A stretch of DNA of 35,096 nt from Planctomycetota bacterium (GTDB lineage: Bacteria; Planctomycetota; UBA1135; UBA2386): the NCBI GenBank assembly GCA_947444055.1, contig CANEYR010000037.1, positions 1-35,096 on the forward strand, written 5' to 3'. The number at the start of each line of letters is the position of its first letter. Positions within the stretch are counted from its first letter, which is position 1. Below are positions 7,448 to 14,744 of this stretch, one piece after another. Made by a program: the position numbers and the translations under genes. The notes below the pieces were generated by a model. The model had not been told where the DNA came from and made no database searches. It was given only the letters and a program-made list of their open reading frames with translations.

Positions 7448-7900
7448 TCACGCCGGCTTCTGCTGGACGACCCAAACCTTGACGGTCGCTTCGACCGACA
7501 CGTGGAGGTGCACGATGACGTCGTACACACCGATCTCCTTGATCGGATTGGCCAGGCGAACCTGCTTGTCTTCGACCTGGACGCCCTTCTCACGCAACGA
7601 CGCAGCGATGTGGGCCCCGGTGACGGAACCGAACAAGTGGCCTTCGGCATTGGCGCGCCCTTCGATGGTCACCGACGCTTCGGCGATCTTCTGGGCAAAC
7701 TCCTTCATGCTGGCGATGCGCTGCGTCTCTTCGGCGAGAGCCAGGCTGCGGGCGCGTTCGATCCCGGCGACGTTGGCCTTCGTGACCGACACCGCAAAAC
7801 CGCGCGGCAACAAGTAGTTGCGGGCGTAACCAGACTTGACCTTGACGACATCGCCGATGCGACCGAGGTGCTCGACATTCTGCTTCAACAGGAGTTCCAT
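7448..7900 (-). CDS. rplI: 50S ribosomal protein L9
   Basis: A 150-residue large-subunit protein that binds 23S rRNA near the L1 stalk and helps hold reading frame. The N-terminal domain MELLLKQNVEHLGRIGDVVK, followed by GYARNYLLPRG, is the L9 signature. A long connecting helix and the C-terminal globular domain follow (GHLFGSVTGAHIA). The ATG at 7900 is chosen over an in-frame TTG five codons earlier because GGAGGG lies at suitable distance. It begins one base after the rpsR stop and is the last gene of the rpsF-rpsR-rplI set. Confidence 0.96.
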   Translation of the reverse strand: MELLLKQNVEHLGRIGDVVKVKSGYARNYLLPRGFAVSVTKANVAGIERARSLALAEETQRIASMKEFAQKIAEASVTIEGRANAEGHLFGSVTGAHIAASLREKGVQVEDKQVRLANPIKEIGVYDVIVHLHVSVEATVKVWVVQQKPA

Positions 7901-7901
7901 T

Positions 7902-8219
7902 TCATGCCCTCCCAACGAACGGCATCAGGCCGATAAGACGTGCGCGCTTGATGGCTTCCGCCAGCTGACGCTGATTCTGCCCAGAGAAGTTGGTGCGCTT
8001 GCGCGATTGGATGCGGCCGTTGGCCGACACGAACTTGGACAGGTAGACGATGTTCTTGTAGTCCAGCGGCTCTTCCGGCATCACCTCGCGGCGCTTGGCT
8101 CCGAACCGTCCGAACTTGCTGCTGCGCCGTTGGCCATCGCGGCCACCGTCACGGCCACCGTCACGGCCACCGTCACGACCGCCATCGCGCCCACCACCGT
8201 TGCTCATCATGTTGCTCAT
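7902..8219 (-). CDS. rpsR: 30S ribosomal protein S18 with Gly-Arg-Asp repeat N-terminus
   Basis: A 105-residue protein. The C-terminal two thirds is a normal S18 core (DYKNIVYLSKFVSANGRI, then SRKRTNFSGQNQRQLAEAIKRAR), which pairs with S6 on the small subunit platform. The N-terminus is unusual: residues 8-28 are a run of GGRD units, encoded by 12-base tandem repeats at about 8129-8188 (three identical copies, others degenerate). A good GGAGG lies about eight bases before the ATG at 8219. The stop is one base from the L9 start. The repeat tail may be disordered and bind rRNA or the acidic S6 tail; that is inference. Confidence 0.95.
   Translation of the reverse strand: MSNMMSNGGGRDGGRDGGRDGGRDGGRDGQRRSSKFGRFGAKRREVMPEEPLDYKNIVYLSKFVSANGRIQSRKRTNFSGQNQRQLAEAIKRARLIGLMPFVGRA
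8141..8176. repeat. 12-base tandem repeat in rpsR 5' coding region
   Basis: Three exact copies of GGCCACCGTCAC lie at 8141-8152, 8153-8164 and 8165-8176, with degenerate copies on both sides. They encode the Arg-Asp-Gly-Gly run of S18. Period 12 keeps frame. Confidence 0.9.
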
Positions 8220-8221
8220 GG

Positions 8222-8662
8222 TTAGGCCTCCGTTGTGGCTTCGGCCGAGGTCTCTGCGACCGAATCAGCGCTAGGTGCTTCGACCACCGGCGGGGCCGCC
8301 GGTGTGTCATCGGATGGAATGGCGTTGATGTCGAACGCGGCTTCCGGCTCGAACGCCGTTTGCGGCACTTCGGCACATTCGATGAACAGCGAGCGCATCA
8401 CGGCCTCGCTGAACTGCAGGTCGCGCCGGATCGCGGCGACGTTCTGCGTGTCGATTGCCATGTAGATCAGCAGGTACGTGCCGCGGTGCTGGTTGCGGAT
8501 CGCGTAGGCCAGCCGACGCTCTTCCCAGCGACGACAGCTGAGAATCTTGGCGCCGTGCTTGGTGAACATGGCAGCGACTGAGTCCTTCAGCGACTGCCAG
8601 CCTTTCCGTACCTCTCGATTGTCGAGTAGGCACATACATTCGTAAGTGCGGGTGCGTTGCAA
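8222..8662 (-). CDS. rpsF: 30S ribosomal protein S6 (TTG start)
   Basis: A 146-residue protein. Residues 5-110 have the S6 fold (RTYECMCLLD at the N-terminus, WEERRLAYAIRNQHRGTYLLIY centrally, MRSLFIECAE at the end). The last 35 residues form an Ala/Pro/Glu/Asp-rich acidic tail. The start is TTG 8662-8660: the first ATG would remove the conserved first beta strand, and GGGAGA is placed about nine bases upstream within the end of pth. The pth stop lies only three bases before, so S6 translation is probably coupled to pth. S6 heads the rpsF-rpsR-rplI series. Confidence 0.93.
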   Translation of the reverse strand: MQRTRTYECMCLLDNREVRKGWQSLKDSVAAMFTKHGAKILSCRRWEERRLAYAIRNQHRGTYLLIYMAIDTQNVAAIRRDLQFSEAVMRSLFIECAEVPQTAFEPEAAFDINAIPSDDTPAAPPVVEAPSADSVAETSAEATTEA

Positions 8663-8665
8663 CTT

Positions 8666-9424
8666 TCATTCTCCCGGGCGTTGGCCCGAATCCGAGGTGT
8701 TCGAATCCGATGTGTTCGAATTCGATGTGTTGTAGGTTCCCATCAGGTTCTGCAGATCCGCGCCGTCGAGCCATTCCTGAACACAGTCGGCAGCACGAAC
8801 CAAGACACGACCGAGAACCTCACGTTCCTCCGGGAGGAATGGCGCTAGGACAAAGTCCGACCAATCGGTCGGACGCGGTCCTTTGGGCCCGCCGTCACCA
8901 GTCGAGGCACTGTCTTTTGCCCGGCCGTCTTTTGACTTGCCGTCTTTTGACTTTGCTTCGCTGCTGGCGATGGGCCCGATACCGAGACGGAGACGGGGAT
9001 AGCAGTCCGTACCCAGACACTGCTGGATGGACTTGAGGCCGTTGTGGCCCCCTGCACTCCCCGACGGCCGGATGCGCATCCGGCCCAGCGGTAGGTTCAG
9101 GTCATCAACGATTACAAAGAGCGAATCCGGCTGCCGTCCCGCAAACCGCAAGAGCGGTCCCGCGACGTCACCGGACAGGTTTACGTAGGTCTGCGGCTTC
9201 ACCAAAAGGAACGAACGTCCCTTGCGGCGACCCTCGCAGGTCCTGGCCTTTACCTTGCCCGAAAAGCTGCGCGAACCATCGTCCGCGTGCCGTTCGAGCC
9301 GAGTGAAGGCCACCCCTAGTCGCTGCGCCACGTGGTCGAGCACCATGAACCCGACGTTGTGTCGGGTCGCGTCGTATTCGGGACCGGGGTTGCCGATGCC
9401 CAAAGCGATGCGGTGCCAGCTCAT
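8666..9424 (-). CDS. pth: Peptidyl-tRNA hydrolase with repeat-built insert and tail
   Basis: A 252-residue enzyme, longer than the usual 185-200 of the family, that frees tRNA from abortive peptidyl-tRNAs. Catalytic landmarks are intact: GIGNPGPEY, the active-site His in TRHNVGF, KPQTYVNLSG, VDDLNLPLG and GSAGGHNGLKS. The extra length has two sources. An insert after GIGPIA contains three 15-base DNA units giving KSKDG, KSKDG, RAKDS, and the C-terminal tail NTSNSNTSDSNTSDS comes from three other 15-base units. Both are hydrophilic and probably disordered. The insert falls where normal Pth proteins have a short loop before the final helix (DFVLAPFLPEE). The C-terminus also houses the rpsF ribosome binding site. 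Confidence 0.93.
   Translation of the reverse strand: MSWHRIALGIGNPGPEYDATRHNVGFMVLDHVAQRLGVAFTRLERHADDGSRSFSGKVKARTCEGRRKGRSFLLVKPQTYVNLSGDVAGPLLRFAGRQPDSLFVIVDDLNLPLGRMRIRPSGSAGGHNGLKSIQQCLGTDCYPRLRLGIGPIASSEAKSKDGKSKDGRAKDSASTGDGGPKGPRPTDWSDFVLAPFLPEEREVLGRVLVRAADCVQEWLDGADLQNLMGTYNTSNSNTSDSNTSDSGQRPGE
8687..8731. repeat. 15-base tandem repeat, three copies, at pth 3' end
   Basis: Units at 8687-8701, 8702-8716 and 8717-8731 differ by single bases (CGAATCCGATGTGTT and variants). They encode the Asn-Thr-Ser-Asp-Ser tail of Pth and end 18 bases before its stop codon. Confidence 0.92.
8912..8956. repeat. 15-base tandem repeat, three copies, inside pth
   Basis: Units at 8912-8926, 8927-8941 and 8942-8956 begin GTCTTTTG and diverge in their last bases. 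They encode the Lys-Ser-Lys-Asp-Gly insert of Pth. Sequence is unrelated to the second repeat in the same gene, but the period is the same. Confidence 0.88.
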
Positions 9425-9450
9425 GGCTCTGCGTGAGGGGCGAGGAGGCT

Positions 9451-9481
9451 AGGGGGCGTGCCGCGTCGCGGCAAGCCCCCT
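9451..9481 (-). terminator. Strong hairpin after rplY
   Basis: AGGGGGC (9451-9457) pairs with GCCCCCT (9475-9481), and the inner TGCCGCG pairs with CGCGGCA, interrupted by one G/A mismatch. The stem lies between the rplY stop and the pth start, within a 71-base gap. There is no long T-run on the minus strand. Likely a terminator or attenuator separating rplY from pth. Confidence 0.55.
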
Positions 9482-9495
9482 TTCGCCTCCCGGCA

Positions 9496-10164
9496 TCACT
9501 TCTTGTCACCCTTGCCGGCAGGCTTGTCCGCGCCCTTGTCAGCCGGCTTGTCGCCAGCCTTCTCGCCAGCCGCCGCCTCGGCAACAGGAACCGCGACCGG
9601 GGCCGCAGGCACTTCTTGCGCCGCCAGCTTGGCCACGTGGCAGACAGCCGTCGTGCCAGGCGTGACCAGACTCACACCCGTTGGCAGCACGAGCTGGCTC
9701 GCCAGCACGATGTCGTCGATCTCCAACTTGGCGACGTCGTGCTCGATCGAGTCCGGGATCTCGGTGGGCAAGCAGCGCACCTTGATCACGATGTGGTCCT
9801 TCACCATGGTGCCACCCTTGGTGAGGCCAATCGCGTGGCCAGCGAGAACGACCTCGATATCGGCCTCGATCGGCTTCGTCAAGTCGATGCGCTTGAAGTC
9901 GACGTGCACCGGGTGGTCCGTGGTGTTCTCCCACGAGACCGCCTGCAAGAACGCCGCCTGGCTGACGCCGCCGATTTCGAGCTGGAAGACGCGGTGGTGC
10001 GCCTTCACGTGTTGCTCGAGTTCCCATTCCGAAATCGAGATCGAGATCGGCTCTTGGCCTTCCCCGTAGACGACCGCGGGCAACCAGCCCTCTTTGCGCA
10101 GCACTGCCACGCGATTGCGACCGAGTGCCGAGCGACGCTCGGCCTTCATGCGAACAACTTGCAT
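9496..10164 (-). CDS. rplY: 50S ribosomal protein L25 (general stress protein Ctc form)
   Basis: A 222-residue protein of the long Ctc type that binds 5S rRNA. The N-terminal L25 domain has RSALGRNRVAVLRKEGWLPAVVYG, then VHVDFKRIDLTKPIEADIEV leads into the C-terminal TL5 beta domain (EIPDSIEHDVAKLEIDD). The last 35 residues are a Lys/Ala/Gly/Asp/Pro tail with degenerate repeats (CTTGTC at 9502, 9523, 9535, 9547 on the plus strand). The start ATG at 10164 is preceded by AGAGGT. It lies between prs and pth, the common order prs-rplY-pth in many bacteria. Confidence 0.95.
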   Translation of the reverse strand: MQVVRMKAERRSALGRNRVAVLRKEGWLPAVVYGEGQEPISISISEWELEQHVKAHHRVFQLEIGGVSQAAFLQAVSWENTTDHPVHVDFKRIDLTKPIEADIEVVLAGHAIGLTKGGTMVKDHIVIKVRCLPTEIPDSIEHDVAKLEIDDIVLASQLVLPTGVSLVTPGTTAVCHVAKLAAQEVPAAPVAVPVAEAAAGEKAGDKPADKGADKPAGKGDKK

Positions 10165-10206
10165 TGGACTACCTCTATGGAATCGATGCGGATTGGGAAC
10201 GAGCGG

Positions 10207-11160
10207 TCAGCGCTCGCTCTCGAACAGTTTGCTGACGCTCTCGCTGCGATGGATGCGATCGATCGCGCGCGCGAGCAGTTGTGCCATCGAGCAGACCTCG
10301 AGGCGTTGAATTTTCTTGTCGTGCAACGGCACGGTGTCGGCGAACAGGATCTTCTCGACGTCGGCGCCGTTGAGGCGTTCAACGGCGTTGCCACACAACA
10401 CGGCGTGCGTGGCGACGATGAACACCTTGCGTGCACCCTTCTCTTTGACGATGCGGGCGGCATCCACAATCGAGCCGCCGGTCGAAACCATGTCGTCGAC
10501 CAGCAACACGTCGCGGTTCTTGACGTCGCCGATCACGTGCTCGATCACCGTCTGCTCACCGCTGATGCGGCGCTTGTCGATGATGGCGAGGTCGCAACCG
10601 AGATCCTTTGCGTAAGCGCGAGCGAGCTTGGTGCCGCCGATGTCAGGCGAAACCACCATCACGTCCTTGGTCTCCAGCTGGCGAACGCGCTCGATCATCA
10701 CTGGCCGCGCGTAGAGGTGGTCGACCGGGATGTCGAAGAAGCCCTGGATCTGCGCGGCGTGCAAGTCGACGGCGACCACGCGGTCGTAGCCGGCCGTGAC
10801 CAAGAGGTTGGCCACCAACTTGGCGTTGATCGGCACGCGCCCCTCGTCCTTGCGGTCCTTCCTGGCATAGCCGAAGTACGGGATCACCGCCGTGATGCGA
10901 TCCGCCGATGCGCGCCGCAAGCAATCGGCGAACGACAACAGCTCGAACAGATTCTCATGCACGCTCGGACAAGTCGGCTGCACGACGAAGACGTCGGCGC
11001 CGCGCACATCGCATTCGACCTTGAGGTTGATCTCGCCGTCCGGGAAGCGCGCCAGCGACGAGGCGCCGAGCGGCACTCCCATGAACGCACAGATGTCCTG
11101 CGCCAGCCGCGGATGGGCGGTGCCGGTGAACACTCGCAAACGTTCGCCGCGCATTCTCAT
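10207..11160 (-). CDS. prs: Ribose-phosphate pyrophosphokinase
   Basis: A 317-residue enzyme making PRPP from ribose 5-phosphate and ATP, the precursor for nucleotides, His and Trp. Landmarks: RFPDGEINLKV, YFGYARKDRKDEGRVPI (ATP loop), the signature VAVDLHAAQIQGFF, VVSPDIGG, and the PRPP-binding DVLLVDDMVSTGGSIVDAA. Length is normal. The ATG at 11160 is chosen since it overlaps the glmU stop as ATGA and AAGGA lies about nine bases upstream; the frame extends further only inside glmU. A six-base hairpin (10200-10205 with 10211-10216) includes the stop codon in its loop. Confidence 0.96.
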   Translation of the reverse strand: MRMRGERLRVFTGTAHPRLAQDICAFMGVPLGASSLARFPDGEINLKVECDVRGADVFVVQPTCPSVHENLFELLSFADCLRRASADRITAVIPYFGYARKDRKDEGRVPINAKLVANLLVTAGYDRVVAVDLHAAQIQGFFDIPVDHLYARPVMIERVRQLETKDVMVVSPDIGGTKLARAYAKDLGCDLAIIDKRRISGEQTVIEHVIGDVKNRDVLLVDDMVSTGGSIVDAARIVKEKGARKVFIVATHAVLCGNAVERLNGADVEKILFADTVPLHDKKIQRLEVCSMAQLLARAIDRIHRSESVSKLFESER

Positions 11161-12473
11161 GGCTTGTCCTTGCTCATCGCCTGTCCTTGGCGGGGTGGCA
11201 ACTCGCGCATCTTCAGCTTCTTGGCCGGCACCCCGACCCACACTTCACTCGCACCGATCTTGCTGCCGCGCGTGACCACCGCCCCGGCACCAGTCATCGC
11301 GTCGTCGCCGATCTCGCTCGGCGCCACGATCACCGAACCGCTGCCGAGGAACGCGCGCGCGCCGATCTTGGTCTCGTACTTGTGCACACCGTCGTAGTTG
11401 GCGGTGATGGTGCCTGCACCGATGTTGGCCTTCGCCCCCACCGTCGCGTCGCCGAGATACGTCAGGTGCTTGGCCTTGGCGCCAGCTCCCATGCGAGTCT
11501 TCTTGGCTTCGACGAAGTTGCCGATCTCGGCGTGGTCTTCGAGCACGGTGCCCGCACGCAGATGCGCGAACGGGCCGACTTCGCAATGGCTGCCGATGGC
11601 GCACCCCGCACCGATCACAGTGCATGGCTGGATCTTGGTGTCGGCTCCGATGCTGACGCCCTGATCGATCCAGGTCGTCGTCGGGTCGATGATGAGCACG
11701 CCGTTGCTCAGGTGTTCGAGCAGGATGCGTTCTTGCATCATCGCGCGCGCAACGGCCAGATCCGCCAGCGAGTTGACGCCGGTGATCTCCGCGGCGTCGG
11801 CCGCTTCCAGCGTCTGCACGTCCTGCCCCTGCTGCACAAAGTTGGCGACGGCGTCCGTCAGATACAGTTCGCCCTGCGCATTGTTCGGCGTCAAGCTGGC
11901 GAGGGCCGGTCGCAGCGCGTCGCTATCGAAGCAGTAGAAGCCGGCGTTGATCTCGTCGATCGCCAGCTCGTCCTCCGAACAATCGCGGTGTTCGCGAATG
12001 CCGCAGAAGCGGCCTTCGTCATCGCGCAGGATGCGGCCGAGGCCAGTCGCATCGTCGGGGTAGGCGGTGAGCACACTGCATGGCGACGAGCCGCGCAACG
12101 CACACAGCTCTTGCAGCGTGGCCGTCGTGATCAGCGGGCAATCGCCGTAGATCACCAGCACATCGCCGCGGAAATCCGCCAACGCTTGCATCGCGACTTG
12201 CACGGCGTGACCCGTTCCCTTCGGTGCGCCTTGGTCGACGAACTCGAGCCGGGCGAACATTCCCCCCACGGCATCTTGCAGCGACTTCTGCACCTTGTCT
12301 TTCTGGTGATGCAGCACGACGACGGTGCGCGCCGGTTGCAAGCTGGCGACGGCGGCCAATGCGGACGCCGCTAAAGTCCGGCCACACAATGGCAGCAAGA
12401 CCTTGGGCAAGCTCACCTTGGTGCGCTTGCCAAGGCCAGCAGCCAAGCAGATCACGGCCAGCGGACGCGGCAT
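11157..12473 (-). CDS. glmU: Bifunctional UDP-GlcNAc pyrophosphorylase/glucosamine-1-phosphate acetyltransferase
   Basis: A 438-residue enzyme making UDP-GlcNAc, the peptidoglycan and glycan precursor. The N-terminal nucleotidyltransferase shows LAAGLGKRTKVSLPKVL, GTGHAVQVAM and YGDCPLI. The C-terminal part is a left-handed beta helix of hexapeptide repeats, with the acetyltransferase motifs VEAKKTRMGAGAKAKHLTYLGD and NIGAGTITANYDG. The loop reads GKRTK where GTRMKS is usual. The ATG at 12473 gives MPRPLAVICLAAG; the frame extends upstream into non-coding sequence without homology. No clear ribosome binding site. GlmU heads the run that continues with prs. Confidence 0.95.
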   Translation of the reverse strand: MPRPLAVICLAAGLGKRTKVSLPKVLLPLCGRTLAASALAAVASLQPARTVVVLHHQKDKVQKSLQDAVGGMFARLEFVDQGAPKGTGHAVQVAMQALADFRGDVLVIYGDCPLITTATLQELCALRGSSPCSVLTAYPDDATGLGRILRDDEGRFCGIREHRDCSEDELAIDEINAGFYCFDSDALRPALASLTPNNAQGELYLTDAVANFVQQGQDVQTLEAADAAEITGVNSLADLAVARAMMQERILLEHLSNGVLIIDPTTTWIDQGVSIGADTKIQPCTVIGAGCAIGSHCEVGPFAHLRAGTVLEDHAEIGNFVEAKKTRMGAGAKAKHLTYLGDATVGAKANIGAGTITANYDGVHKYETKIGARAFLGSGSVIVAPSEIGDDAMTGAGAVVTRGSKIGASEVWVGVPAKKLKMRELPPRQGQAMSKDKP

Positions 12474-12587
12474 CGGGGACGGAGTGGGGGCGGGGGAGGG
12501 AAAGGGGGCGAGGATTGTGCGGAGCCCCCCCCTGAGGGTCAAGGGTGCGGTTGGGGCGAGGCTCACGCCACACACTCCCAGGAACGA

Positions 12588-12623
12588 ACAAGCCTCCTCA
12601 CGCGTCGGCGTTCGGAGGCTTGT
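12588..12623 (-). terminator. Terminator hairpin after the propeller gene
   Basis: ACAAGCCTCC (12588-12597) pairs perfectly with GGAGGCTTGT (12614-12623), giving a ten-base stem and 16-base loop. On the minus strand it lies about 40 bases beyond the stop of the secreted propeller gene and is followed by TCGTTC. Good candidate terminator that separates it from glmU. The remaining part of the 192-base gap holds C/G-rich tracts and presumably the glmU promoter. Confidence 0.6.
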
Positions 12624-12665
12624 GGGGGTGCCCTGCACCTGTCAGCAGGGACCACCAGCCCTACA

Positions 12666-14561
12666 TCAGAACTGACGCGTCTCGCAGTTCGTCCGGAACC
12701 AGCCCGTCACCGCGTCCAAGCCCACCGCTTGGAACTTCATCAGCTGACCGGTCAGCAACCCAGCCGGCACCGTGTAGAGCCACGTCTTGCCGGGATTGCC
12801 GATGCCACCGGTGCCTGAGAACGACACCCCGCCAAACGCCCCGGTGCCGTCTTCCAGCACGATCGTCAGCGCATAGCCAGGGTCGGTGCAGATCGGACCG
12901 ATGATCGTCGGCAGGATCGGCGAACCGGGGAACGACATCATCAGGATGAGCGGCACCGTCGCGGGCACTGCCGTCGTCGTATTGCTGGCGGAGACCACCA
13001 TCAGGGTGCCGGCGGGCGTCACCGTCACCTTGCGCGCATACAGTGCGAACGTGCCGTTCGTCTGAGCGCCTGGAGTGGTCGCCGTCACGGTGATCGCACC
13101 CCCCAGCGACGTTGCCGTCACCGAAGTCTGCGCGAAGCCGTTGGCGTCCGCGATCACCGGGTTGACCGTCGACAAGGTGCCGCCGCCCGAGACCACGAAG
13201 TTGATCGTGCCGCCAGCCAGCGGGTTGCTGTTGGGGTCGAAGACTCGCGCCACCAGCGGCGTCGTGAACGGCTCGGTCGCTGGCACCACTTGGCCACCAC
13301 CGCTGATCGCGGCGACGCTGTTGACGGGGCCGAGTGGACGGATGCGCTTCAAGGTGCCGCCGGTCGACGGGTAGGTGCCGGGGTGCTGCAAGAACCAGAT
13401 GCCGCCATCGGGACCTTGGCGCATGCTGACGGTGCCGATGAAGTTGTTGCCCCAGTTGGTCGCACTCGGCTGGCCAGGAACGGCAGGCGCTGCCACCCAG
13501 GTGCCAGTGTTGACGAGGCGACGCACTTCACCCGCGAAGTAGTCTAGGTAGAACGCGCTGCCTTCGTAGCTGGCGCCAAAGTCGTACTGAGCCGATTGGT
13601 TGCGGTAACGCGGTCCGCCCATCGCCGAGAACCACGAGCCACCCTGCGGCACGGCTGCGATCGGCGCCTGCACCGCGGGCATGCTGCCGCCACACGTGGA
13701 GAAGGAGTTGTTGCCTTCGCGCCACGGCCAACCAAAGTTGGTGAGCGCCAGCCCGGCGCCGTTGTAGACGTACTCGCTGTACTCCTCGACCGCGTTCTGA
13801 CCGACGTCACCGATGTAGAGGTTGCCAGTCGCTTGATCGATCTCGAAGCGAACGGGGTTGCGCAGACCGTGCGCCAGCACGAGCTGGCTGATGTCGGCGT
13901 TCGCACTGAGCGGGTTGTTGCCTGGGTCGAGCGACGTGAAGGTAGGCGCCACCGTGCTGCCGCCAGCGGGCAGCGTGCTGACGTTCATGCGCAGCACGCA
14001 GCCGAGCGACGACGTCGTGCTCTGGGCGACGCAACCGGAGGCGTCGTCACCGATGCTCTGGTAGAGCATGCCGTCGGGGCCAAAGCGGGCCGAACCACCA
14101 TTGTGGTTGAACGCAGTGTCCGGCACCGCGCCAAGCACCACGCGCCGACTGGCCGCGGCGAACGACACCAGCGTGCTGTTCGGGTTCGCCAAGTCGCCGG
14201 TGCACGTGAACCGATCGAGGTGCATGAAGGCATCCAACGTGCTCGAGTACCAAACGTAGATGTAGCCGTTGCTCGCGAAGGCCGGGTCGGCGGCGATGCT
14301 CAGCAGGCCCTTCTCACTGCCAGTCTCCACACTCGGCACGGTGCCGACGCTCACGACCCCGCCGCCCGCATAGATCTGCACGAGGCCCGCGCGGTTGGCG
14401 ATCAGCACGCGGCCGTCAGCCAGGAAGCAGAAGTCGTGGCCGGCTTGCAGGCCGCTACCCACGACAGTGTCGATCACAAATCCCGTCGGCACGGTTTGGG
14501 CCACTGCACCGACCGTCATGGCGACGAGCGTCGCCGTGGCAAGAAAAGCAGAACGCAGCAT
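12666..14561 (-). CDS. Secreted sorbosone-dehydrogenase-like beta-propeller with Ig-like domain
   Basis: A 631-residue exported protein. It starts with a signal peptide (MLRSAFLATATLVAMTVGAVAQ). Residues about 25-370 resemble the PQQ-dependent glucose/sorbosone dehydrogenase propeller: DFCFLADGRVLIANR, GLLSIAADPAFASNGYIYVWYS, FNHNGGSARFGPDGMLYQSIGD, LVLAHGLRNPVRFEID and LYIGDVGQNAVEEY. A bacterial Ig-like (Big_1) domain follows (about 420-510: ARVFDPNSNPLAGGTINFVV), then a C-terminal beta module ending in ETRQF. The ATG at 14561 has GAGGTT upstream; the frame stays open far upstream across the opposite strand, which is not coding. Substrate unknown; the propeller may be non-enzymatic. Confidence 0.85.
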   Translation of the reverse strand: MLRSAFLATATLVAMTVGAVAQTVPTGFVIDTVVGSGLQAGHDFCFLADGRVLIANRAGLVQIYAGGGVVSVGTVPSVETGSEKGLLSIAADPAFASNGYIYVWYSSTLDAFMHLDRFTCTGDLANPNSTLVSFAAASRRVVLGAVPDTAFNHNGGSARFGPDGMLYQSIGDDASGCVAQSTTSSLGCVLRMNVSTLPAGGSTVAPTFTSLDPGNNPLSANADISQLVLAHGLRNPVRFEIDQATGNLYIGDVGQNAVEEYSEYVYNGAGLALTNFGWPWREGNNSFSTCGGSMPAVQAPIAAVPQGGSWFSAMGGPRYRNQSAQYDFGASYEGSAFYLDYFAGEVRRLVNTGTWVAAPAVPGQPSATNWGNNFIGTVSMRQGPDGGIWFLQHPGTYPSTGGTLKRIRPLGPVNSVAAISGGGQVVPATEPFTTPLVARVFDPNSNPLAGGTINFVVSGGGTLSTVNPVIADANGFAQTSVTATSLGGAITVTATTPGAQTNGTFALYARKVTVTPAGTLMVVSASNTTTAVPATVPLILMMSFPGSPILPTIIGPICTDPGYALTIVLEDGTGAFGGVSFSGTGGIGNPGKTWLYTVPAGLLTGQLMKFQAVGLDAVTGWFRTNCETRQF

Positions 14562-14744
14562 GCGAGAACCTCGAACGTGGCGCCCACTGGCGAGTGGGCT
14601 CTGTGTTGGCAGGAAGGCGCAGAAGTGTAGCGAAGCATCCACGCCGTGGCAGCGGCCGCATGCAATCCCGTTCGCGGTTCTCTCCAGGCGTAACACCGCG
14701 ATCAAGGTCGACGGCACTGCCAGTCGATCCAAGCTCTCGACGGC

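Noticed and set aside
10200..10216. Hairpin at the prs stop
   Set aside because: Only six paired bases in GC-rich DNA without a T-run; mentioned under prs but not called as a terminator.
11164..11189. Two TGTCCTTG copies at the glmU end
   Set aside because: 17-base spacing and short imperfect units; not strong enough to join the gene-end repeat set.
9433..11397. 654-codon plus-strand frame
   Set aside because: It is antisense to rplY, prs and glmU; its composition is that of a shadow frame.
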